Shown: positions 45,693-57,937 of the stretch, one piece after another
Position numbering within the stretch: the stretch's first letter is position 1
How the letters are laid out: each line of letters starts with the position of its first letter
Position numbers and translations under genes: made by a program
From: Gymnothorax reevesii
Taxonomy: Eukaryota; Chordata; Actinopteri; Anguilliformes; Muraenidae
DNA: 64,000 nucleotides
Reading direction: 5' to 3'
Assembly (NCBI GenBank): GCA_029721435.1
Contig: CM056576.1
Coordinates: 63,383,876 to 63,447,875 of the forward strand
Notes under the pieces: generated by a model
Databases searched by the model: none
What the model was told of the DNA's origin: nothing
Seen by the model: only the letters and a program-made list of their open reading frames with translations

Positions 45693-45845
45693 GCTTTCAC
45701 ACAGGACACGAAACGAACTTTTCGCACGACAGATTGCATATAAAGTCAATGCAAAGACGCGAATCTTGCGCATATTCGCGTCTTTGCATTGACTTTGAAT
45801 GTAATCTGTCATACGAAAATTTTGTTTCTCGTCCGGTGTGAAAGC
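45693..45845. repeat. Long palindrome (72-bp arms, 8-base loop)
   Basis: 45693-45764 and 45773-45845 are inverted copies at roughly 85-90% by eye, sharing TGCAAAGACGCGAAT with its complement at the centre and GCTTTCACAC at the outer ends. Probably a foldback MITE. Confidence 0.88.
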
Positions 45846-46750
45846 ATCTTGAAACGGGGCAACGGAGTCCGACTCGGAGGCACCAGTTAGTGAAAACTAA
45901 CCAACAGTTATTACATAATATTCAATTCTATATGTGGTAAAAAATAAAATGCCCTCACAACGTCTGACGAACTACCATTAACGTAAGTAATTATAGCATT
46001 TCAGCGCCTGTTTGTTTACAGTCAGATGCGTCATTTTTCGTCAGAATTCATATATTCTTGCAAAACTGCTGTCAGAGCATCTTACTTCACCAGAATTGTC
46101 TCGGTAACGTTAGTCATTAAATCAAGAGCAGTTGCAGCTGCTTTGGTTGCAGGCTAACTTCGTTGAGTAGCTACCTGCTTTGTCTCTACCGGTCGAATAT
46201 TGATGAGTTTCAACACCTGGTGGATTTATTTTTCATTTTGATGTGCCATCCGCTTAATAGGAGCATTTTAAGTATTCAAAAGAAGAGAGTAAAAATTCCA
46301 GAAAGGTAAGAATAGCTCTAAGGTATCCACAATATCCTTTTTTATCATAAAGCAGCAGTCCATATTTATTCATTATGCACTCAAAGGAGAATTCCGCTGT
46401 GAAATTGACTTGGGGCGTATTGAAACATGATAATGAGTACTAACTTTTGTTGAATACCCCACCTCCGTACGCATGCAACTTTTCGAAATAAATGGATTTT
46501 TAGCTGAAGCTCCCAACAGGCTTACAATGGTTGTGAATCAGGCATCGCGTTGCCATGCAAAGAAATCACTATTTTTTTCATCATTAACAAGGCTCAAAGT
46601 AGCTCCACACTTCTTCAGTAGAATTCCGAGGGCCCTGAAATTTAAAACGAGGCACTGAGAACTTTGAAAATGCACCTGTAGTTTATTAAAAAATACTATT
46701 TATATAAACAGTATCTCAATGTATTTTCCTGTCGCCTCCATCTTGAAAGT
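45846..46750 (+). other. Intron sequence without recognised elements
   Basis: No gene is seen. AAAGGAGAATTCCGCTGTG at 46381 resembles the start of the element at 25968, so an undelimited relative may lie here. Confidence 0.45.
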
Positions 46751-46843
46751 CACGATAAGTCGATTGACGAGCACGAACAAATAAGAAGTATAGTGGAACA
46801 GATTTCAATCTATTCGATCGTGCTGGTCAATCGACTTATTGTG
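46751..46843. repeat. Inverted repeat, 32-bp arms
   Basis: CACGATAAGTCGATTGACGA at 46751 recurs inverted at 46843-46811 with a few mismatches; the spacer is about 28 bases. Confidence 0.85.
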
Positions 46844-47238
46844 AGTTGGTATTTCAACTGTTCGATATTGGTAACCTTCATAATAAATGTTCATAATATT
46901 AGTAACAGTTGTAAACTTGTATTCGAAAATCAAATCAAAAGTATTTGGATGGCAACAAAATAGAAACAGATGTTTGTGTGTGGCATCCATCTGTTAAGAT
47001 TATGGAGGCAGTTTGCTTAGCATCATAAAAAACAACAAAAAAAATCATTCGGATAATCTCCGTACACAGACCAGGCAGTATCTGCACTCAGATTTGCAAA
47101 GATTTTCCAGCTCGCGCCCTCACATGTGTCCCTACTAATTCTAACATTATACCTACGCCTTTGATATGAAGTATGATATTTGCTTTCGTGCGTTCATACA
47201 CTTGTATCATTTGGAAATAAAACTTCCATTCATTTTTA
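46844..47238 (+). other. Intron sequence without recognised elements
   Basis: Nothing recognised. Confidence 0.5.
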
Positions 47239-47843
47239 TTATCCTCCCGACATACAAATGAGGGGGGGGGGATATAGTCATCAGTATGTCCTTCTGTCCG
47301 TCCGTCCGTAATCATTTTCTTGTCCGGAACATATCTTCATAACTATGCATCTTGGGTTCACCAAACGTCACAGATATATTAACCACTATGAGTAGATGTG
47401 CCTTTCACTATTTTGAGGTTTCTTGATTTCTTAATTTCTGCGGTTTCCATCGAAACGTGGAACTTACATTGACTTTGAAGGTGTCTACCTTGTCCGGAGC
47501 ATATCTCATAAGCCGTATGGCCTAGGTTCACCAAACGTCACAGATATATTAACCACTATGAGTAGATGTGCCTTTTGCTATTTCGAAGCTTCTACATTAT
47601 CTAATATTTGAGGTTTCCATGGAAACAGTGAACTTACATTGACTTTGAGGGAGGCTGTCTTGTCCGGAGCATATCTCTTACACCGTATGGCTTAGGTTCA
47701 CCAAACATAACAGATATATTAACCACTATGAGTACATTTGCCTTTTGCTATTTCGAAGCTTCTACATTATCTAACATTTGACAAATTACTGTTCTACGAT
47801 TTTGCTGGGGGTCGGGGGGATATGCCATCTCATGATTGCCTTG
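47239..47843 (+). mobile_element. Helentron-like element with three 170-bp units
   Basis: The 5' end TTATCCTCCCGAC is mirrored by GTCGGGGGGATA at 47811-47822, directly before an imperfect hairpin (GCCATC ... GATTGC) and CTTG, then TT. A TCCGTCCGTCCG tract at 47297-47309 precedes three units opening TTGTCCGGAGCATATCT at 47320, 47490 and 47660, exactly 170 bp apart. Each unit carries GGTTCACCAAACGTCACAG or a close variant. The same plan as 5672-6800, but the unit sequence is different. Confidence 0.72.
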
Positions 47844-49920
47844 TTATACTATTTTTACCACTGACCCGATGTCTTCTCTTCCTATTTTCTGTTCAGAGGT
47901 GTATGTTCCCCTCATCTGGCCGACAGCTTTTAAACCATAGTCTATTCATTGAAAATTCAACCTTTCCAGCTGAATACTGAGGCTTATTTGTGATGATATA
48001 TTTAAAAAATATTGCCGATTTTATTTAAAAAAAAAAAAAAAAAAAAAGTATGCACGTGTGATAAATTTCTTAAAGCCTGTAAGGAAGAGGCTATTCACCC
48101 TGCTGCCGGGTGAATTAGAGGAAAGAGATCGGCGGCGGGATGGAAAGGGGAAGCACTTCTGCCATTTTCCCCGCAGTTTGGCCAATCATACATTTCATTC
48201 TATTATCCACCCCACTCTTGTTACTTTCACGCTGAAATGCTACGGGGTGAATAGCCACTTCCAACCTGCAGTGTTCAACTCAGCCCAACAAATTAGCTGC
48301 ATTGCATTGCAAACTGCGGATGTCTTTTATTCGTCATGCGCAACTACTGAAAACCAGCGACTCCTACATTATGCTAGCTAGGTTGCCAACTCTTAACTCG
48401 AGTCACTTCGAAAAAAAATTGAGTTACGGAGTTAAATCGTCTCAAATTGCTTGCCTTTGCAAGCGCAAATCTATGTCGTTCCTGATCGGCCCAATTTAAT
48501 AAGTACGTCCTCAATAATTAAAACATTCATGTATTGGTGTAAGAATTTGCTCGATAGGATTAGAATTCCAAAAATTTGAACATTTGGTTAAGCTCTTCAC
48601 ACTTCCTATAAATAATGAATTGATCGTCAGTGAGTTCGGTTGGCGAGCCTGATTCGCCACAACTCCTAGAAGGGGCCCACTTTTGGGGGCTTTCAAGGTA
48701 AAGGCCGTGGTGCACTGTAATACCTTAAAGCTTAATGGGCTTTTATAAGTTATTGCAAAATGTGCCAATCTGAGCTGCCATCGGGTCCCCTTTCCAAATT
48801 TTGTGTGTGCTTTTCTGTTTTGATCCGTACTTCCACAATGAGGACGGCATCATTGTGAACCCAAATACAATTCAACAATTCAATTCAATTTTGTACTTCA
48901 AGTTTTAAAAACTTGCCCCTCGGAGGAGGGTGCCCCTCCAAAACAATGGTATGGGAAACGACACTATTCCATTTTGGATCAACGTTACCTTACTGGGCTA
49001 TTTAATGTTGCCTATAGGTGACTAAGGATCAGTTTCTGTACTGGCTGAGCTCCTTTGGGATCCATGGCTTGATTGCTTGGCTTTGCTATCTTGCCCTGCC
49101 GTCACTGGTCTCAGCGGAACAGGACTATGATTTTTCCCATTACTCAAGAAATTGCGCACTGATTAGACAGTGTTAGAGGACAAGCATGGCGTACACATCA
49201 AAATCTTTGCACTCTGCTGACTGCAGAAGAAAATGGGCTAAAATAAGATTATTAAGCTAAAATACAAGTTGCCAAGCGGATGTTACATTATGGGTTGTGA
49301 CAAAGCAGGACTGAAGGCGGTGTGGCCCTATTTTGACTCCTGAGTTGTTGGATTACCACAGCACAAGTCCCAAATGTCTCCAGTTTGGAAGGAAAGTATG
49401 GCAGTAGCCTATGCATGGTCAGATTTTGGCGTGCCTTTTTCATGGCAATACCTTTGTTTTTCTAATTTATAATACCAGTGAGCCCCATCCAATACAAGTA
49501 AATAAACAGTGATGCTGCTGGAAGGATTAAACTTCTGGAGGTGCTACCCTGCAGTACCTTCCTGCCAAGGAAGTTGGGCCTCCTGCATGTTCAACTTCTG
49601 GTCAAGAAAATGTGCCCACACTGTTGCAATTGGAAAATGACCTTCAGTTGAAGTCCACAAGAGCCAGAGGGGGTCTGCTTTGGCATATTCCTTCATATAA
49701 AAATGAGCCTTTCATTCGCACTTTGTCATCTGTTCTATTATGTAACTGAACTGAGCTCTCACTTGTAAAGGAGCTCTGAGCACAGGAAGAGCTGGAGAGT
49801 GGGACTGATAATGTGCCTGGGTGCTGCATGCCCCAGCTCAATTTTTTGCGATAGATTTGATCATGCTGAGACGGACATTTTGGAGAGCTTTGTTCTGTAG
49901 ATGGCAGTACGAATGGTCTT
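47844..49920 (+). other. Intron sequence without recognised elements
   Basis: An A-run at 48027-48047. GGTTGCCAACTCTTAACTCG at 48381 resembles hAT-type MITE ends, but no partner is found. No gene. Confidence 0.45.
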
Positions 49921-50079
49921 TGTGTCGCCTGCGAAGCATGGCGGCACATAGGGATCACTTTGTCCGGCGTCTGTCTGTCCGTCCGTCCGTCTTTCTGTCC
50001 GGTAGTCACACTTTCAGTTGGTAGTCACACTTTCAAACTAAAGCTTCGCAGGTGACACGTGTTCACCTGAACACTCTAG
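49921..50079 (+). mobile_element. Minimal 159-bp Helentron-like element
   Basis: The 5' end TGTGTCGCCTGCGAAGC is mirrored by GCTTCGCAGGTGACAC (50043-50058), directly followed by a perfect hairpin GTGTTCA-CC-TGAACAC (50059-50074), T, CTAG and host TT. TGTCCGTCCGTCCGTC lies at 49977-49992. There are no tandem units. All diagnostic parts of a HINE sit within 159 bp. Confidence 0.82.
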
Positions 50080-51299
50080 TTAAAAGATCCAATTGCTGGT
50101 TAGAATAATAAAACTATATGCAACTGAAAGGGAAACCTACAACAACTTGGATTCATTTAGAATGTTGTGCTCCACCTCTGTTGCACACACTAGATATTAG
50201 ATTCACCTTTGTGTTACCGTGGGTCAAAAGAACCTCAGAGAGTGGGTGGGATGCCTCGCCGCATTGGCCAGCATGTTGGCTGCCATAATCAACGGCGACT
50301 CGTCTGCGCTAGAGCTTGCATTGTTTCTCTGGGAGCGGTGCTCATCTCTGGGCCGAAGGCCTAGGTGAGGATGTTATTGAGGGTTGCCGATGTCGTAAAT
50401 GAAGTGGAGACATCTCTAAGAATAGCATTTTAGTCGCAGTCTTTTAGAACAAACCATGGGAACAAAGCTGAGCAGAACGTGGCAAATTCAGGGCAAGCAT
50501 GGAGGGGACACACATGGAAGGGGTACAGATGGAGGGGGCCTGGATTGAAGGAACAAAGCATTTAAGAGGGCACGAATGTAGACCCAGCCCCTGTCACATT
50601 ATTCAGTCCTGGCCACCAGTGCATGGGTGAATGTCTCTATGGTGCTGCTGTTAAGTCTTTGACCTTTTGGGAGTAAAGAAACTGTGCCAAAGTCATTTAC
50701 CATTGCCACAAACTGTGGTCGATGAATATTGCGTAGCCTCATGATCCCTGACCTGTGCATATGGCGTACCACTTCAATCTCTGGAGTGCTATTTGTATTG
50801 TGTAAGAATATGCTAGTGGTCCACGAAGAGTGACATCTGCATGAATATAAAGTGACATGCATTTCAATGCAACCACTGATGTATTCTTAAAAATATGTAA
50901 CAGGAAAATACAAACCTGCCCTTAAAAAGATTGAAAGTATTTGCACAGTTGAGCAATTTAAAGCAATTTTTAGAACTTGTTTGGAGGAAACGACTCTCCC
51001 CATGTGAGCAGCCTTCGTCTACTTTGTAAACAAGAATTTCTTTGGCTGAAAGTTTTGTTTGAGCCCGTCTCAGATTTGGACTTGCTTCCTTCTATCATGG
51101 CAAATGAGGCATGAATGTTGGACTTGCTTCCTTCCACCATGTCGTTTATGGCTTAATTAGAATATGTTTTGCAGAAATGAATCTATTAGTACATAGGACT
51201 TCCCCCAATTCTAACAATTTGTTTCAGTCAATTTTGACAAAATATAGATATGCTTCATTTCATGGCAGAACTGTAATTAAATATTTGCAGTAACTGGCA
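50080..51299 (+). other. Intron sequence without recognised elements
   Basis: No gene or bounded element recognised; the 87-codon open frame at 50599-50862 (minus) shows no domain. Confidence 0.5.
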
Positions 51300-51860
51300 A
51301 ACAGTCTTGTGTTGTACAATCTTGGAGGAATTTGGGCCCTCTCTTCTTTGCAGTTGTTTTAATTCAGTCACATTGAAAGATTTTTGAGCATGAACTGCAT
51401 CACAATTCGATTCAAGTCAGGACTTTAACCTGGCCACTCCAAAACTTTTATTACCCCTGAGGGGTATTCCGTCCATTGCATGCCTATTTTTTTGTTTGTT
51501 TCAAGCCATTCAGAGGCACGCTTGCTTGTGTGCGTTGGATCATTTTCCTGCTGCATAACCCAATTGTGCTGGAGCTATGGGTCATAAATTGATTTTTCTG
51601 GCTGGTAGCAGAATTGTGTTAAGTCACGGATGTCCTGAAGCAGCGAAGTAGCCCCAGATGACTGTTTGTATGATGATCTTTACGCCAGATGTAAGGGGAC
51701 CACTGTCTCCCAAAAAATTCCACTCATCAGTCCACAGAGCCTTATCCCAAAAGTCTAGGGCGTCATCACTGTGCTTTTATGGCAAATTTGAGACTTGCCT
51801 AGGTTTTATTTTTGTTTAGGAGTGGTTTTTGCCTTGCAGCTCTCTCAATGACTGAGTTTA
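51300..51860 (-). mobile_element. Tc1/mariner-superfamily coding fragment
   Basis: The sequence parallels 60160-60390 (GCAGTTGTTTTAATTCAG, TTTTTGAGCATGAACTGC, TTTTCCTGCTGCATAACCCA) and extends the same element further toward its transposase N-terminal side. It is degraded, with no open frame. Confidence 0.65.
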
Positions 51861-52472
51861 CATGGACTTGAGTATATGGGTTTTGATTAGGCTTTTGAAT
51901 TTCCCTTTTTTTGTGTTTGTGAATGATCATATCCCAATTTCAGAAACCAGGATGAGCCCTAATCCCGGTTTTGAGAAACTTGATTTTGTTACCTGGAGAA
52001 CTCCAAAAGAAAACTGGTACTCTAGCATGTATACTACCCTGTTTTTTGACTGCTGCCGACGACCAGCACAGATGCGGCCTCATTTTTCTATGGCCACTCT
52101 TGTGGGTTGCGGAACTGGTACTCGGAGTGTCGTTTCCTCTGGTCTCGTAAACGGTTGTCACACAGCCGGTTCATATGTTATAGATTACAGAGGGAGTCAG
52201 GCAAATCAATAATGGTAACAATAATAGCATTAATGAATCAATACATTATAGTATATTATAGTAATGGCACATAATATTTATTATGAAAGTAGGAATAATA
52301 AAAATGGTAATAATGATGATTACAACCACGTAGGATTTTATTTATTAATTGGGGGTGAACAGGAAGTCCCAACCTATTGCAGCAACAGAAGCAGGACCTT
52401 CCAGTGAGGGACAGATCACGATGAGCTGGCAGATTACCCCCTCATACGCACGACTCACGCTCACATGCATAT
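51861..52472 (+). other. Intron sequence without recognised elements
   Basis: The 116-codon open frame at 51862-52212 has no recognised domain. AT-rich sequence at 52210-52330. Confidence 0.45.
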
Positions 52473-52573
52473 AGAGGCGCATCTTAATAAATTAGAATAT
52501 CATTAAAAAGTTGATTTATTGTGGTAATTTGAAAAAGTGAAACTCATAGATTCATTACACGCAGACTGATATA

Positions 52574-54184
52574 CAGCGCCCTCCATAATTATTGGTAGCC
52601 TTGCTTAAGTTGTGTTCTTTAGCTTCTAATAAATTCAGTTTTTTTGTAAATAATATAGGACCACAATGAAAAAAAGAGGAAGGTCCAACCTTTTAATTCA
52701 AGTGCATTTATTCAGTGGGAAAAAAATTTCCACATTGAGAAAAAATTATTTTACAACAAATCATGTGTGCCACAATTATTAGCACCCCTGATGTTAATAC
52801 TTTGCACAACCCCCTTTTGCCAACAAAACAGCACCTAATCTCCTATAATGTTTCACAAGATGGGAGAATACAGAAAGAGGGATCTTCGGCCATTCCTCTT
52901 TGCACAATCTCTCTAAATCATCCAGTGACCTGGGTCCTCTCCTCTGCACTTTCCTCTTCAGCTCACTTCACAGGTTTTCAATGGGGTTGAGGTCTGGGGA
53001 CTGAGATGGCCATGGGAGGAGCTTGATTCTGTGTCTGGTGAACCATTTCTGTGTAGATTTCGCCACATGTTTTGGGCCATTATCTTGCTGAAAGACCCAG
53101 TGACGACCCATTTTCAGCTTTCTGGCAGAGGCCACCAGATTTTGATTTAAAATGTCCTGGTATTTTAAAGCGTTGATGATGCCATGCACCCTAACAAGGT
53201 TCCCAGGGCCTCTGGAAGAGAAACAGGCCCACAGCATCACCGATCCTTCCCCATACTTCACAGTGGGCATGAGTTGCTTTTCTGCATACTCATCTTTTGT
53301 GTTCCGTCAGACCCACTTAGAGCTTTTTGGCAACACACACTATCTTGGTCTCATCTGACCAAAGCGCACGGTCTCAGTTGAAGTCCCAGTAGCGCTTCGA
53401 TAACTCCCGACATTTGCATTTTTGATTGTGAGTGAGAAAAGGTTTTTTCCGTGCATGCCTCCCTAACAGCTTGTTGGCATGTAGATTGCGCCTGATGGTT
53501 GTTTTGGAGACTTTGTGACCCCAAGATGCTACCCTTTGTTGCAATTCTTTTACAGTGAGCTTTGGAGAACTTTTAATTTGTCTTACCATCCTCCTCACTG
53601 TGCGTGGTGGCAAAATAACCTTGCGTCCTCGTCCAGGCTTGTTTACCTCTGTTCCAGTTGTTTTAAACTTCTTAATGATTCCTCTGACGGTAGATATTGG
53701 CAGGTGCAGGCGAGTGGCTATTTTCTTGTAGCTATTGCCTGACTTGTGAAGGTCGACACACATCTGCCTTACTTGAATAGTGTGTTCCTTTGTCTTTCCC
53801 ATGTTGAAGAGTGGATAAGAGAAATGGCCTCTCTGTCACATCATATTTATACCCCAGGGAAACAGGAAGTGACGATTTACTAATTAAATGTTCCTAGATA
53901 CGCTGATCAACTTCGTAAACTACTGTAGAAATGACAGAAATAGTTCAATTACATTTAATTCCTTGGAATTGTTAGGGGTGCCAATAATTGTTGAACAGGT
54001 GATTTTATGAAAAATAATTATTTCTTAGTCAGGGATTTTTTCTCCCTGAAAATTTGCTTGAGTTGAAGGTTACATTTTTCTACAATTTTCAGTGTGAGAG
54101 TATGTTTCTGCAATAAAAATTGAATTTATTTTAAGGCTTTTAAAACATCTTAACCAGTGGTGCCAATAATTATGGAGGGCGCTG
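52574..54184 (-). mobile_element. Inner Tc1-like transposon (CGCCCTCC-end family), complete
   Basis: CAGCGCCCTCCATAATTATT at the left and GGAGGGCGCTG at the right, with TA flanks at 52572-52573 and 54185-54186. 1611 bp. The most complete of the three copies of this family in the window. Confidence 0.94.
52794..53802 (-). pseudogene. Tc1-family transposase with 22-bp microinversion
   Basis: The N-terminus MGKTKEHTIQVRQMCVDLHK and both helix-turn-helix motifs are intact (53802-53374). After WDFN the frame is lost: the segment 53320-53341 (GAGCTTTTTGGCAACACACA) is inverted relative to the copy at 42382. Downstream, QQDNGPKH and SPDLNPIENL keep the second Asp and the Glu, but the Trp after ENL is a stop (at 52968). 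A TGA after KWV is shared with the copy at 41985. Confidence 0.9.
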
Positions 54185-54361
54185 TATTTCAAGTGTTTAT
54201 TTCTTTCAATTTTGATGGTTACAACTGACAGCTAATGAAAACCGAAAATTCAGCATCTCATAAAATTAGAATATTGTGAAGATGCTCAATATTGAAGACT
54301 CATTGTGCCACACCTGAGCATTCAAATGGTCTCTCAGTCTGGTTCAGTAGGCGACACAATC

Positions 54362-55386
54362 ATGGGGAAGACTGCTGACTCGACGGTTGTCCACAAGACC
54401 ATCAATGACACCCTGCACACGGAGGGTAAGACTTGAAAGGTCATTGCTAAAGAAGCTGGCTGTCCAGAGTGCTGTATCCAAGCACATTAATGCAAAGTTG
54501 AAAGGAAGGAAAAAATGAGGCAGACAGAGGTGCACAAACAACAGGGATAACCGCAGCCCTGAGAGGATTGTGAAAGGAAGCCCTTTCTAGAACTTGGGGG
54601 AGATTCACATGGTGTGGACTCCAGCTGGAGTCAGTGCTTCAGGATCCACTAGACGTATCCAGGATATGGGCTTCAACTGTTGCATTCCTTGTGTCAAGCC
54701 TCTCTTGAACCAGAGACAACATTAGAGGCGTCTTAGCTGGGCTAAGGACAAAAAGGACTGGACTGCTGCTCAGTGGTCCAAAGTCCTAATTTCAGATCAG
54801 AGTAAATTTTGCATTTCATTTGGAAATCAAGGTCCGAGAGTCTGGAGGAAGAGAGGAGAGGCACAGAATCCAAGTTGCTTGAGGTCCAGTGTAAAGTTTC
54901 CACAGTCAGTGGTGGTCTGGAGAGCCATGTCTCATGCTGGTGTTGGTCCACTGCATTTTCTCAGGTCCAAGGTCAGTGCAGCTGTCTGTCAGGAAGTTGT
55001 AGAGCACTTTCATGCTTCCTTCTGCTGACCAGCTTTATGGAGATGCTGATTACATTTTCCAGCAGGACTTGGCACCTGTCCACACTGCCAAAGGTACTAA
55101 TACATGGTTTAAGAACCATGGTATCCCAGTGCTTGATTGGCCAGCAAACTTGCCTGACCTAAACCTCAGATAATCTATGAGGTACTGTGAAGAGGAAGAT
55201 GCAAAACACCAGACCCAACAACGTAGAAGAGCTGAAGGCCGCTATCAAAGCGACCTGGGCTCCCATAACACCTCAGCAGTGCCACAGGCCGATCGCCTCC
55301 ATGCCACGCTGCATTGCTGCTGTATTTCATGCAAAAGGAGCCACGACCAAGTATTGAGTGCTGTACATGTTCATACTTTTCAGTAG
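54362..55386 (+). pseudogene. Tc1-family transposase of the outer element, broken
   Basis: MGKTADSTVVHKT starts at 54362, followed by frameshifts and stops. Recognisable blocks are KVIAKEAGCP, NLGEIHM, KPLLNQRQ, SDQSKFCISFGNQGPRVWRKRGEAQ (the glutamate next to the first Asp has become Gln), FQQDLAPVHTAK and DWPANLPDLN. The catalytic Glu codon is lost where NPIENLWG should be (about 55165-55180). Confidence 0.88.
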
Positions 55387-55614
55387 TCCAAAATTTTAGT
55401 GTTAAATCCTTTTTTTATTGGTCTGAAGTAATATTCTCATTTTCTGAGATACTGAAATTTGTGTTTTTATTAGCTGTAAGTTATAATCATCAAAATTAAA
55501 AGAAATCAGTCTGTGTATAATAAATCTATATAATATACGAGTTTCACTTTTTGAATCAAATTACTGAAATTAATCAACTTTTTGAAGATATTCTAATTTA
55601 TTGAGATGCACCTG

Positions 55615-56332
55615 TGTGAATACACTCCTGTGCTTTGGGTTAGGGTTGGGGAGTAGACATGCCCTCACTGCATGACTCACGCCTAGACACAGGCGAGAGC
55701 GCCAGCCCATCACAGGTTTATGTGCTCCTTGACTCCCCTTTCCTTCTCCTCTTTAATATTGTCCGCCACCTTTACCCTTTTTTATTAAGGGGGGTATTTA
55801 TGGGCAGTAGCCACCAGTCCTATCCAGGCCCACCAACACCACCAGGGAGAGGGACACAGTCCATCTCCCCTCTGGTCGCAGCTGAGCCCTACACTTGTCT
55901 GTCCATCTAATACTGATGCTGCAATAATAACAACTATAACAATAGCAGAGATATTAATAGATCTGATTGAAGAAGAGGAAGGCGAATAAGAATAATCCGA
56001 AATAAAAGAAGCTGAAAGAAGCTGCTGCTATTCCAACTAATTGTAATAACAATCACCTTCATCATAATTACAAAAACAACAATGACTTCAACTACTGAGA
56101 AGAACAATAATAATAATAACCAGTTTGAAGCACCTTTGAGGCCTTGATCCCTGATTTATACCTTGTCAAAAGAATGCATCTTGGTGACGTGACTGAACAG
56201 AAAAAATTTTGCATTGTAGAATTGATAAGAAAATTGTATATCTGGATTGTATTGCTGGATTCCTATTCACTTTTCCAGATCCTTACAAGATTATAAAGTT
56301 TCATTATGAGTGAGCAAAGGGTCAGCTGAAAG
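55615..56332 (+). other. Intron sequence without recognised elements
   Basis: AAT/AAC-rich sequence at 55920-56120. No gene. Confidence 0.5.
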
Positions 56333-57207
56333 TTGATTGGCTGATGTTGGCCATATTGTATTATCATTTTCTTTGGTTGATAGATGTAAAGCAACCCTGA
56401 CCAGCATGAAATATTTCAAGTTGATCGGACAATTGGTTTAGGAGTTATGACCATTTTTTTGCTATAGCATCACCGATGGATGGATTCACTCTAAATTTAG
56501 TATGCTTGACAGATGGCCTGTAGATGGCAGATGTCCAGTTTGTTGAGGATTGGACATTGTGTTCAGGAGCAACAGCTCATGAAATTAAGAGGCCACGCCC
56601 TCAAACTTTATTGGCTTACTACTGCCACAATTTTTACCGGAAGTTGATGATTTTCTCAAACTTGATAGAACTCTGCATCTTCTTGACCTTTATGAAGTTG
56701 GAGTTTGATCAGTGCAATGGCTCTAGAGAAGATTGTCAAGACTTTTGAATATATTCCAATAAGGTAGATGTACCATGGGACAAATTACAAATTGGAGAAA
56801 ATTGATTTTGAAGAACCTCGAGATTCTTGTAAAAAATGAGAGTTCTTGCTCAAATGGTCTCCAGGTAAGCCCTCCATAATTATAGGCACCCCTGGTTAAA
56901 ATGTGTTAAAAGCCTTAAAATAAATTAAATTTTTATTGCATTAGCATACTCACACTGAAAATTGTAGAAAAATGTTACCTTCAACTCAAGTTAATTTTAC
57001 GAGGGGAAAAAATCCCTGACTAAAAAATAATTATTTTTCGTAAAATTACCTGTTCCACAATTATTTGCACCCCTAACAATTCTTAGGAATTAAATGTAAT
57101 TGAAGTATTTCTGTCATTTCCACTGTAGTTTACAAAGTTGATCAGAGTATCTAGGAACATTAAATTAGTAAATCATCACTTCCTGTTTCCCTGGGGTATA
57201 AATATGA

Positions 57208-57920
57208 TGGGTCATTCCTTGTGGTTTCACCAGATGGTGGTTGCCACACCATTTTCAAATTTGTCTTAAATTTGTATGTGACTAGATAGTCACAAAAGCA
57301 CTTTCTATGCAAAATTGTAGGCCTGTAGCTCAAATAGTTACTGAGTTGTGGGGGTCTGAAATTTTCAGTAATTGGGCTCTAAGTAGCCAAGAAAAGCCTC
57401 GCCAGGGTGTTTTGCATCTTTAGGTGGTTAATTATCAGCCTCTAGACATATCAGAGAGCTGTAAGTTGGTATACAAGGCCTCTGCATGTAGCTAGTGCTC
57501 CACAAACACCCCCAGGTGTTTCCCTACACTCTGCAGGCCATGGGGGCTTGCTAAAAATGCCAAAAATTAAGAAAAACCTACTCGCGAGTTGGTTTGGGGC
57601 CTTAAAGGTACTAGAAATACTGCACAGAAGTGTTCTGATACCCCTGGGTTCCATTCTACACGAACTTGTGTGATAACTTGGCAAACTGGAGCTTTCAAGA
57701 TACCTCAGTATGGAAAATATGAGCTCTCAAAGTTGGACGAGATTTTTAATTGGCTGTTTTTGGTGGCAAAAATCTCCATGTGGGACAGGTGCCAGAGACC
57801 CCAACTTTTTCTAAAAGACAGTTCCATCTGTCTTTTATCACTGGACAAAAAAGCAGCAGGGTTATATTTGTAGTTACTGAGATATTCTTACTCAAAATGG
57901 CATGGGTAATGTCAAAATCG
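57208..57920. other. Unidentified insert within the Tc1 copy
   Basis: The sequence between GGTATAAATATGATG and ATCCACTCTTCAACATGGG of the Tc1 leader has no counterpart in the other copies. It has no clear inverted ends and no coding potential that I recognise. Confidence 0.5.
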
Positions 57921-57937
57921 TATCCACTCTTCAACAT

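Larger units (their letters stand above)
52473..55614 (+). mobile_element. Outer Tc1-like transposon, split by a second Tc1
   Basis: Left end AGAGGCGCATCTTAATAAAT and, on the complement of the right end, ACAGGTGCATCTCAATAAAT. The outer element is about 1.53 kb once the insert at 52574-54184 is discounted; the insert lies 100 bases inside the left end. Confidence 0.88.

Noticed and set aside
51862..52212. 116-codon open frame
   Set aside because: No domain, no conservation argument available, and located between degraded transposons.
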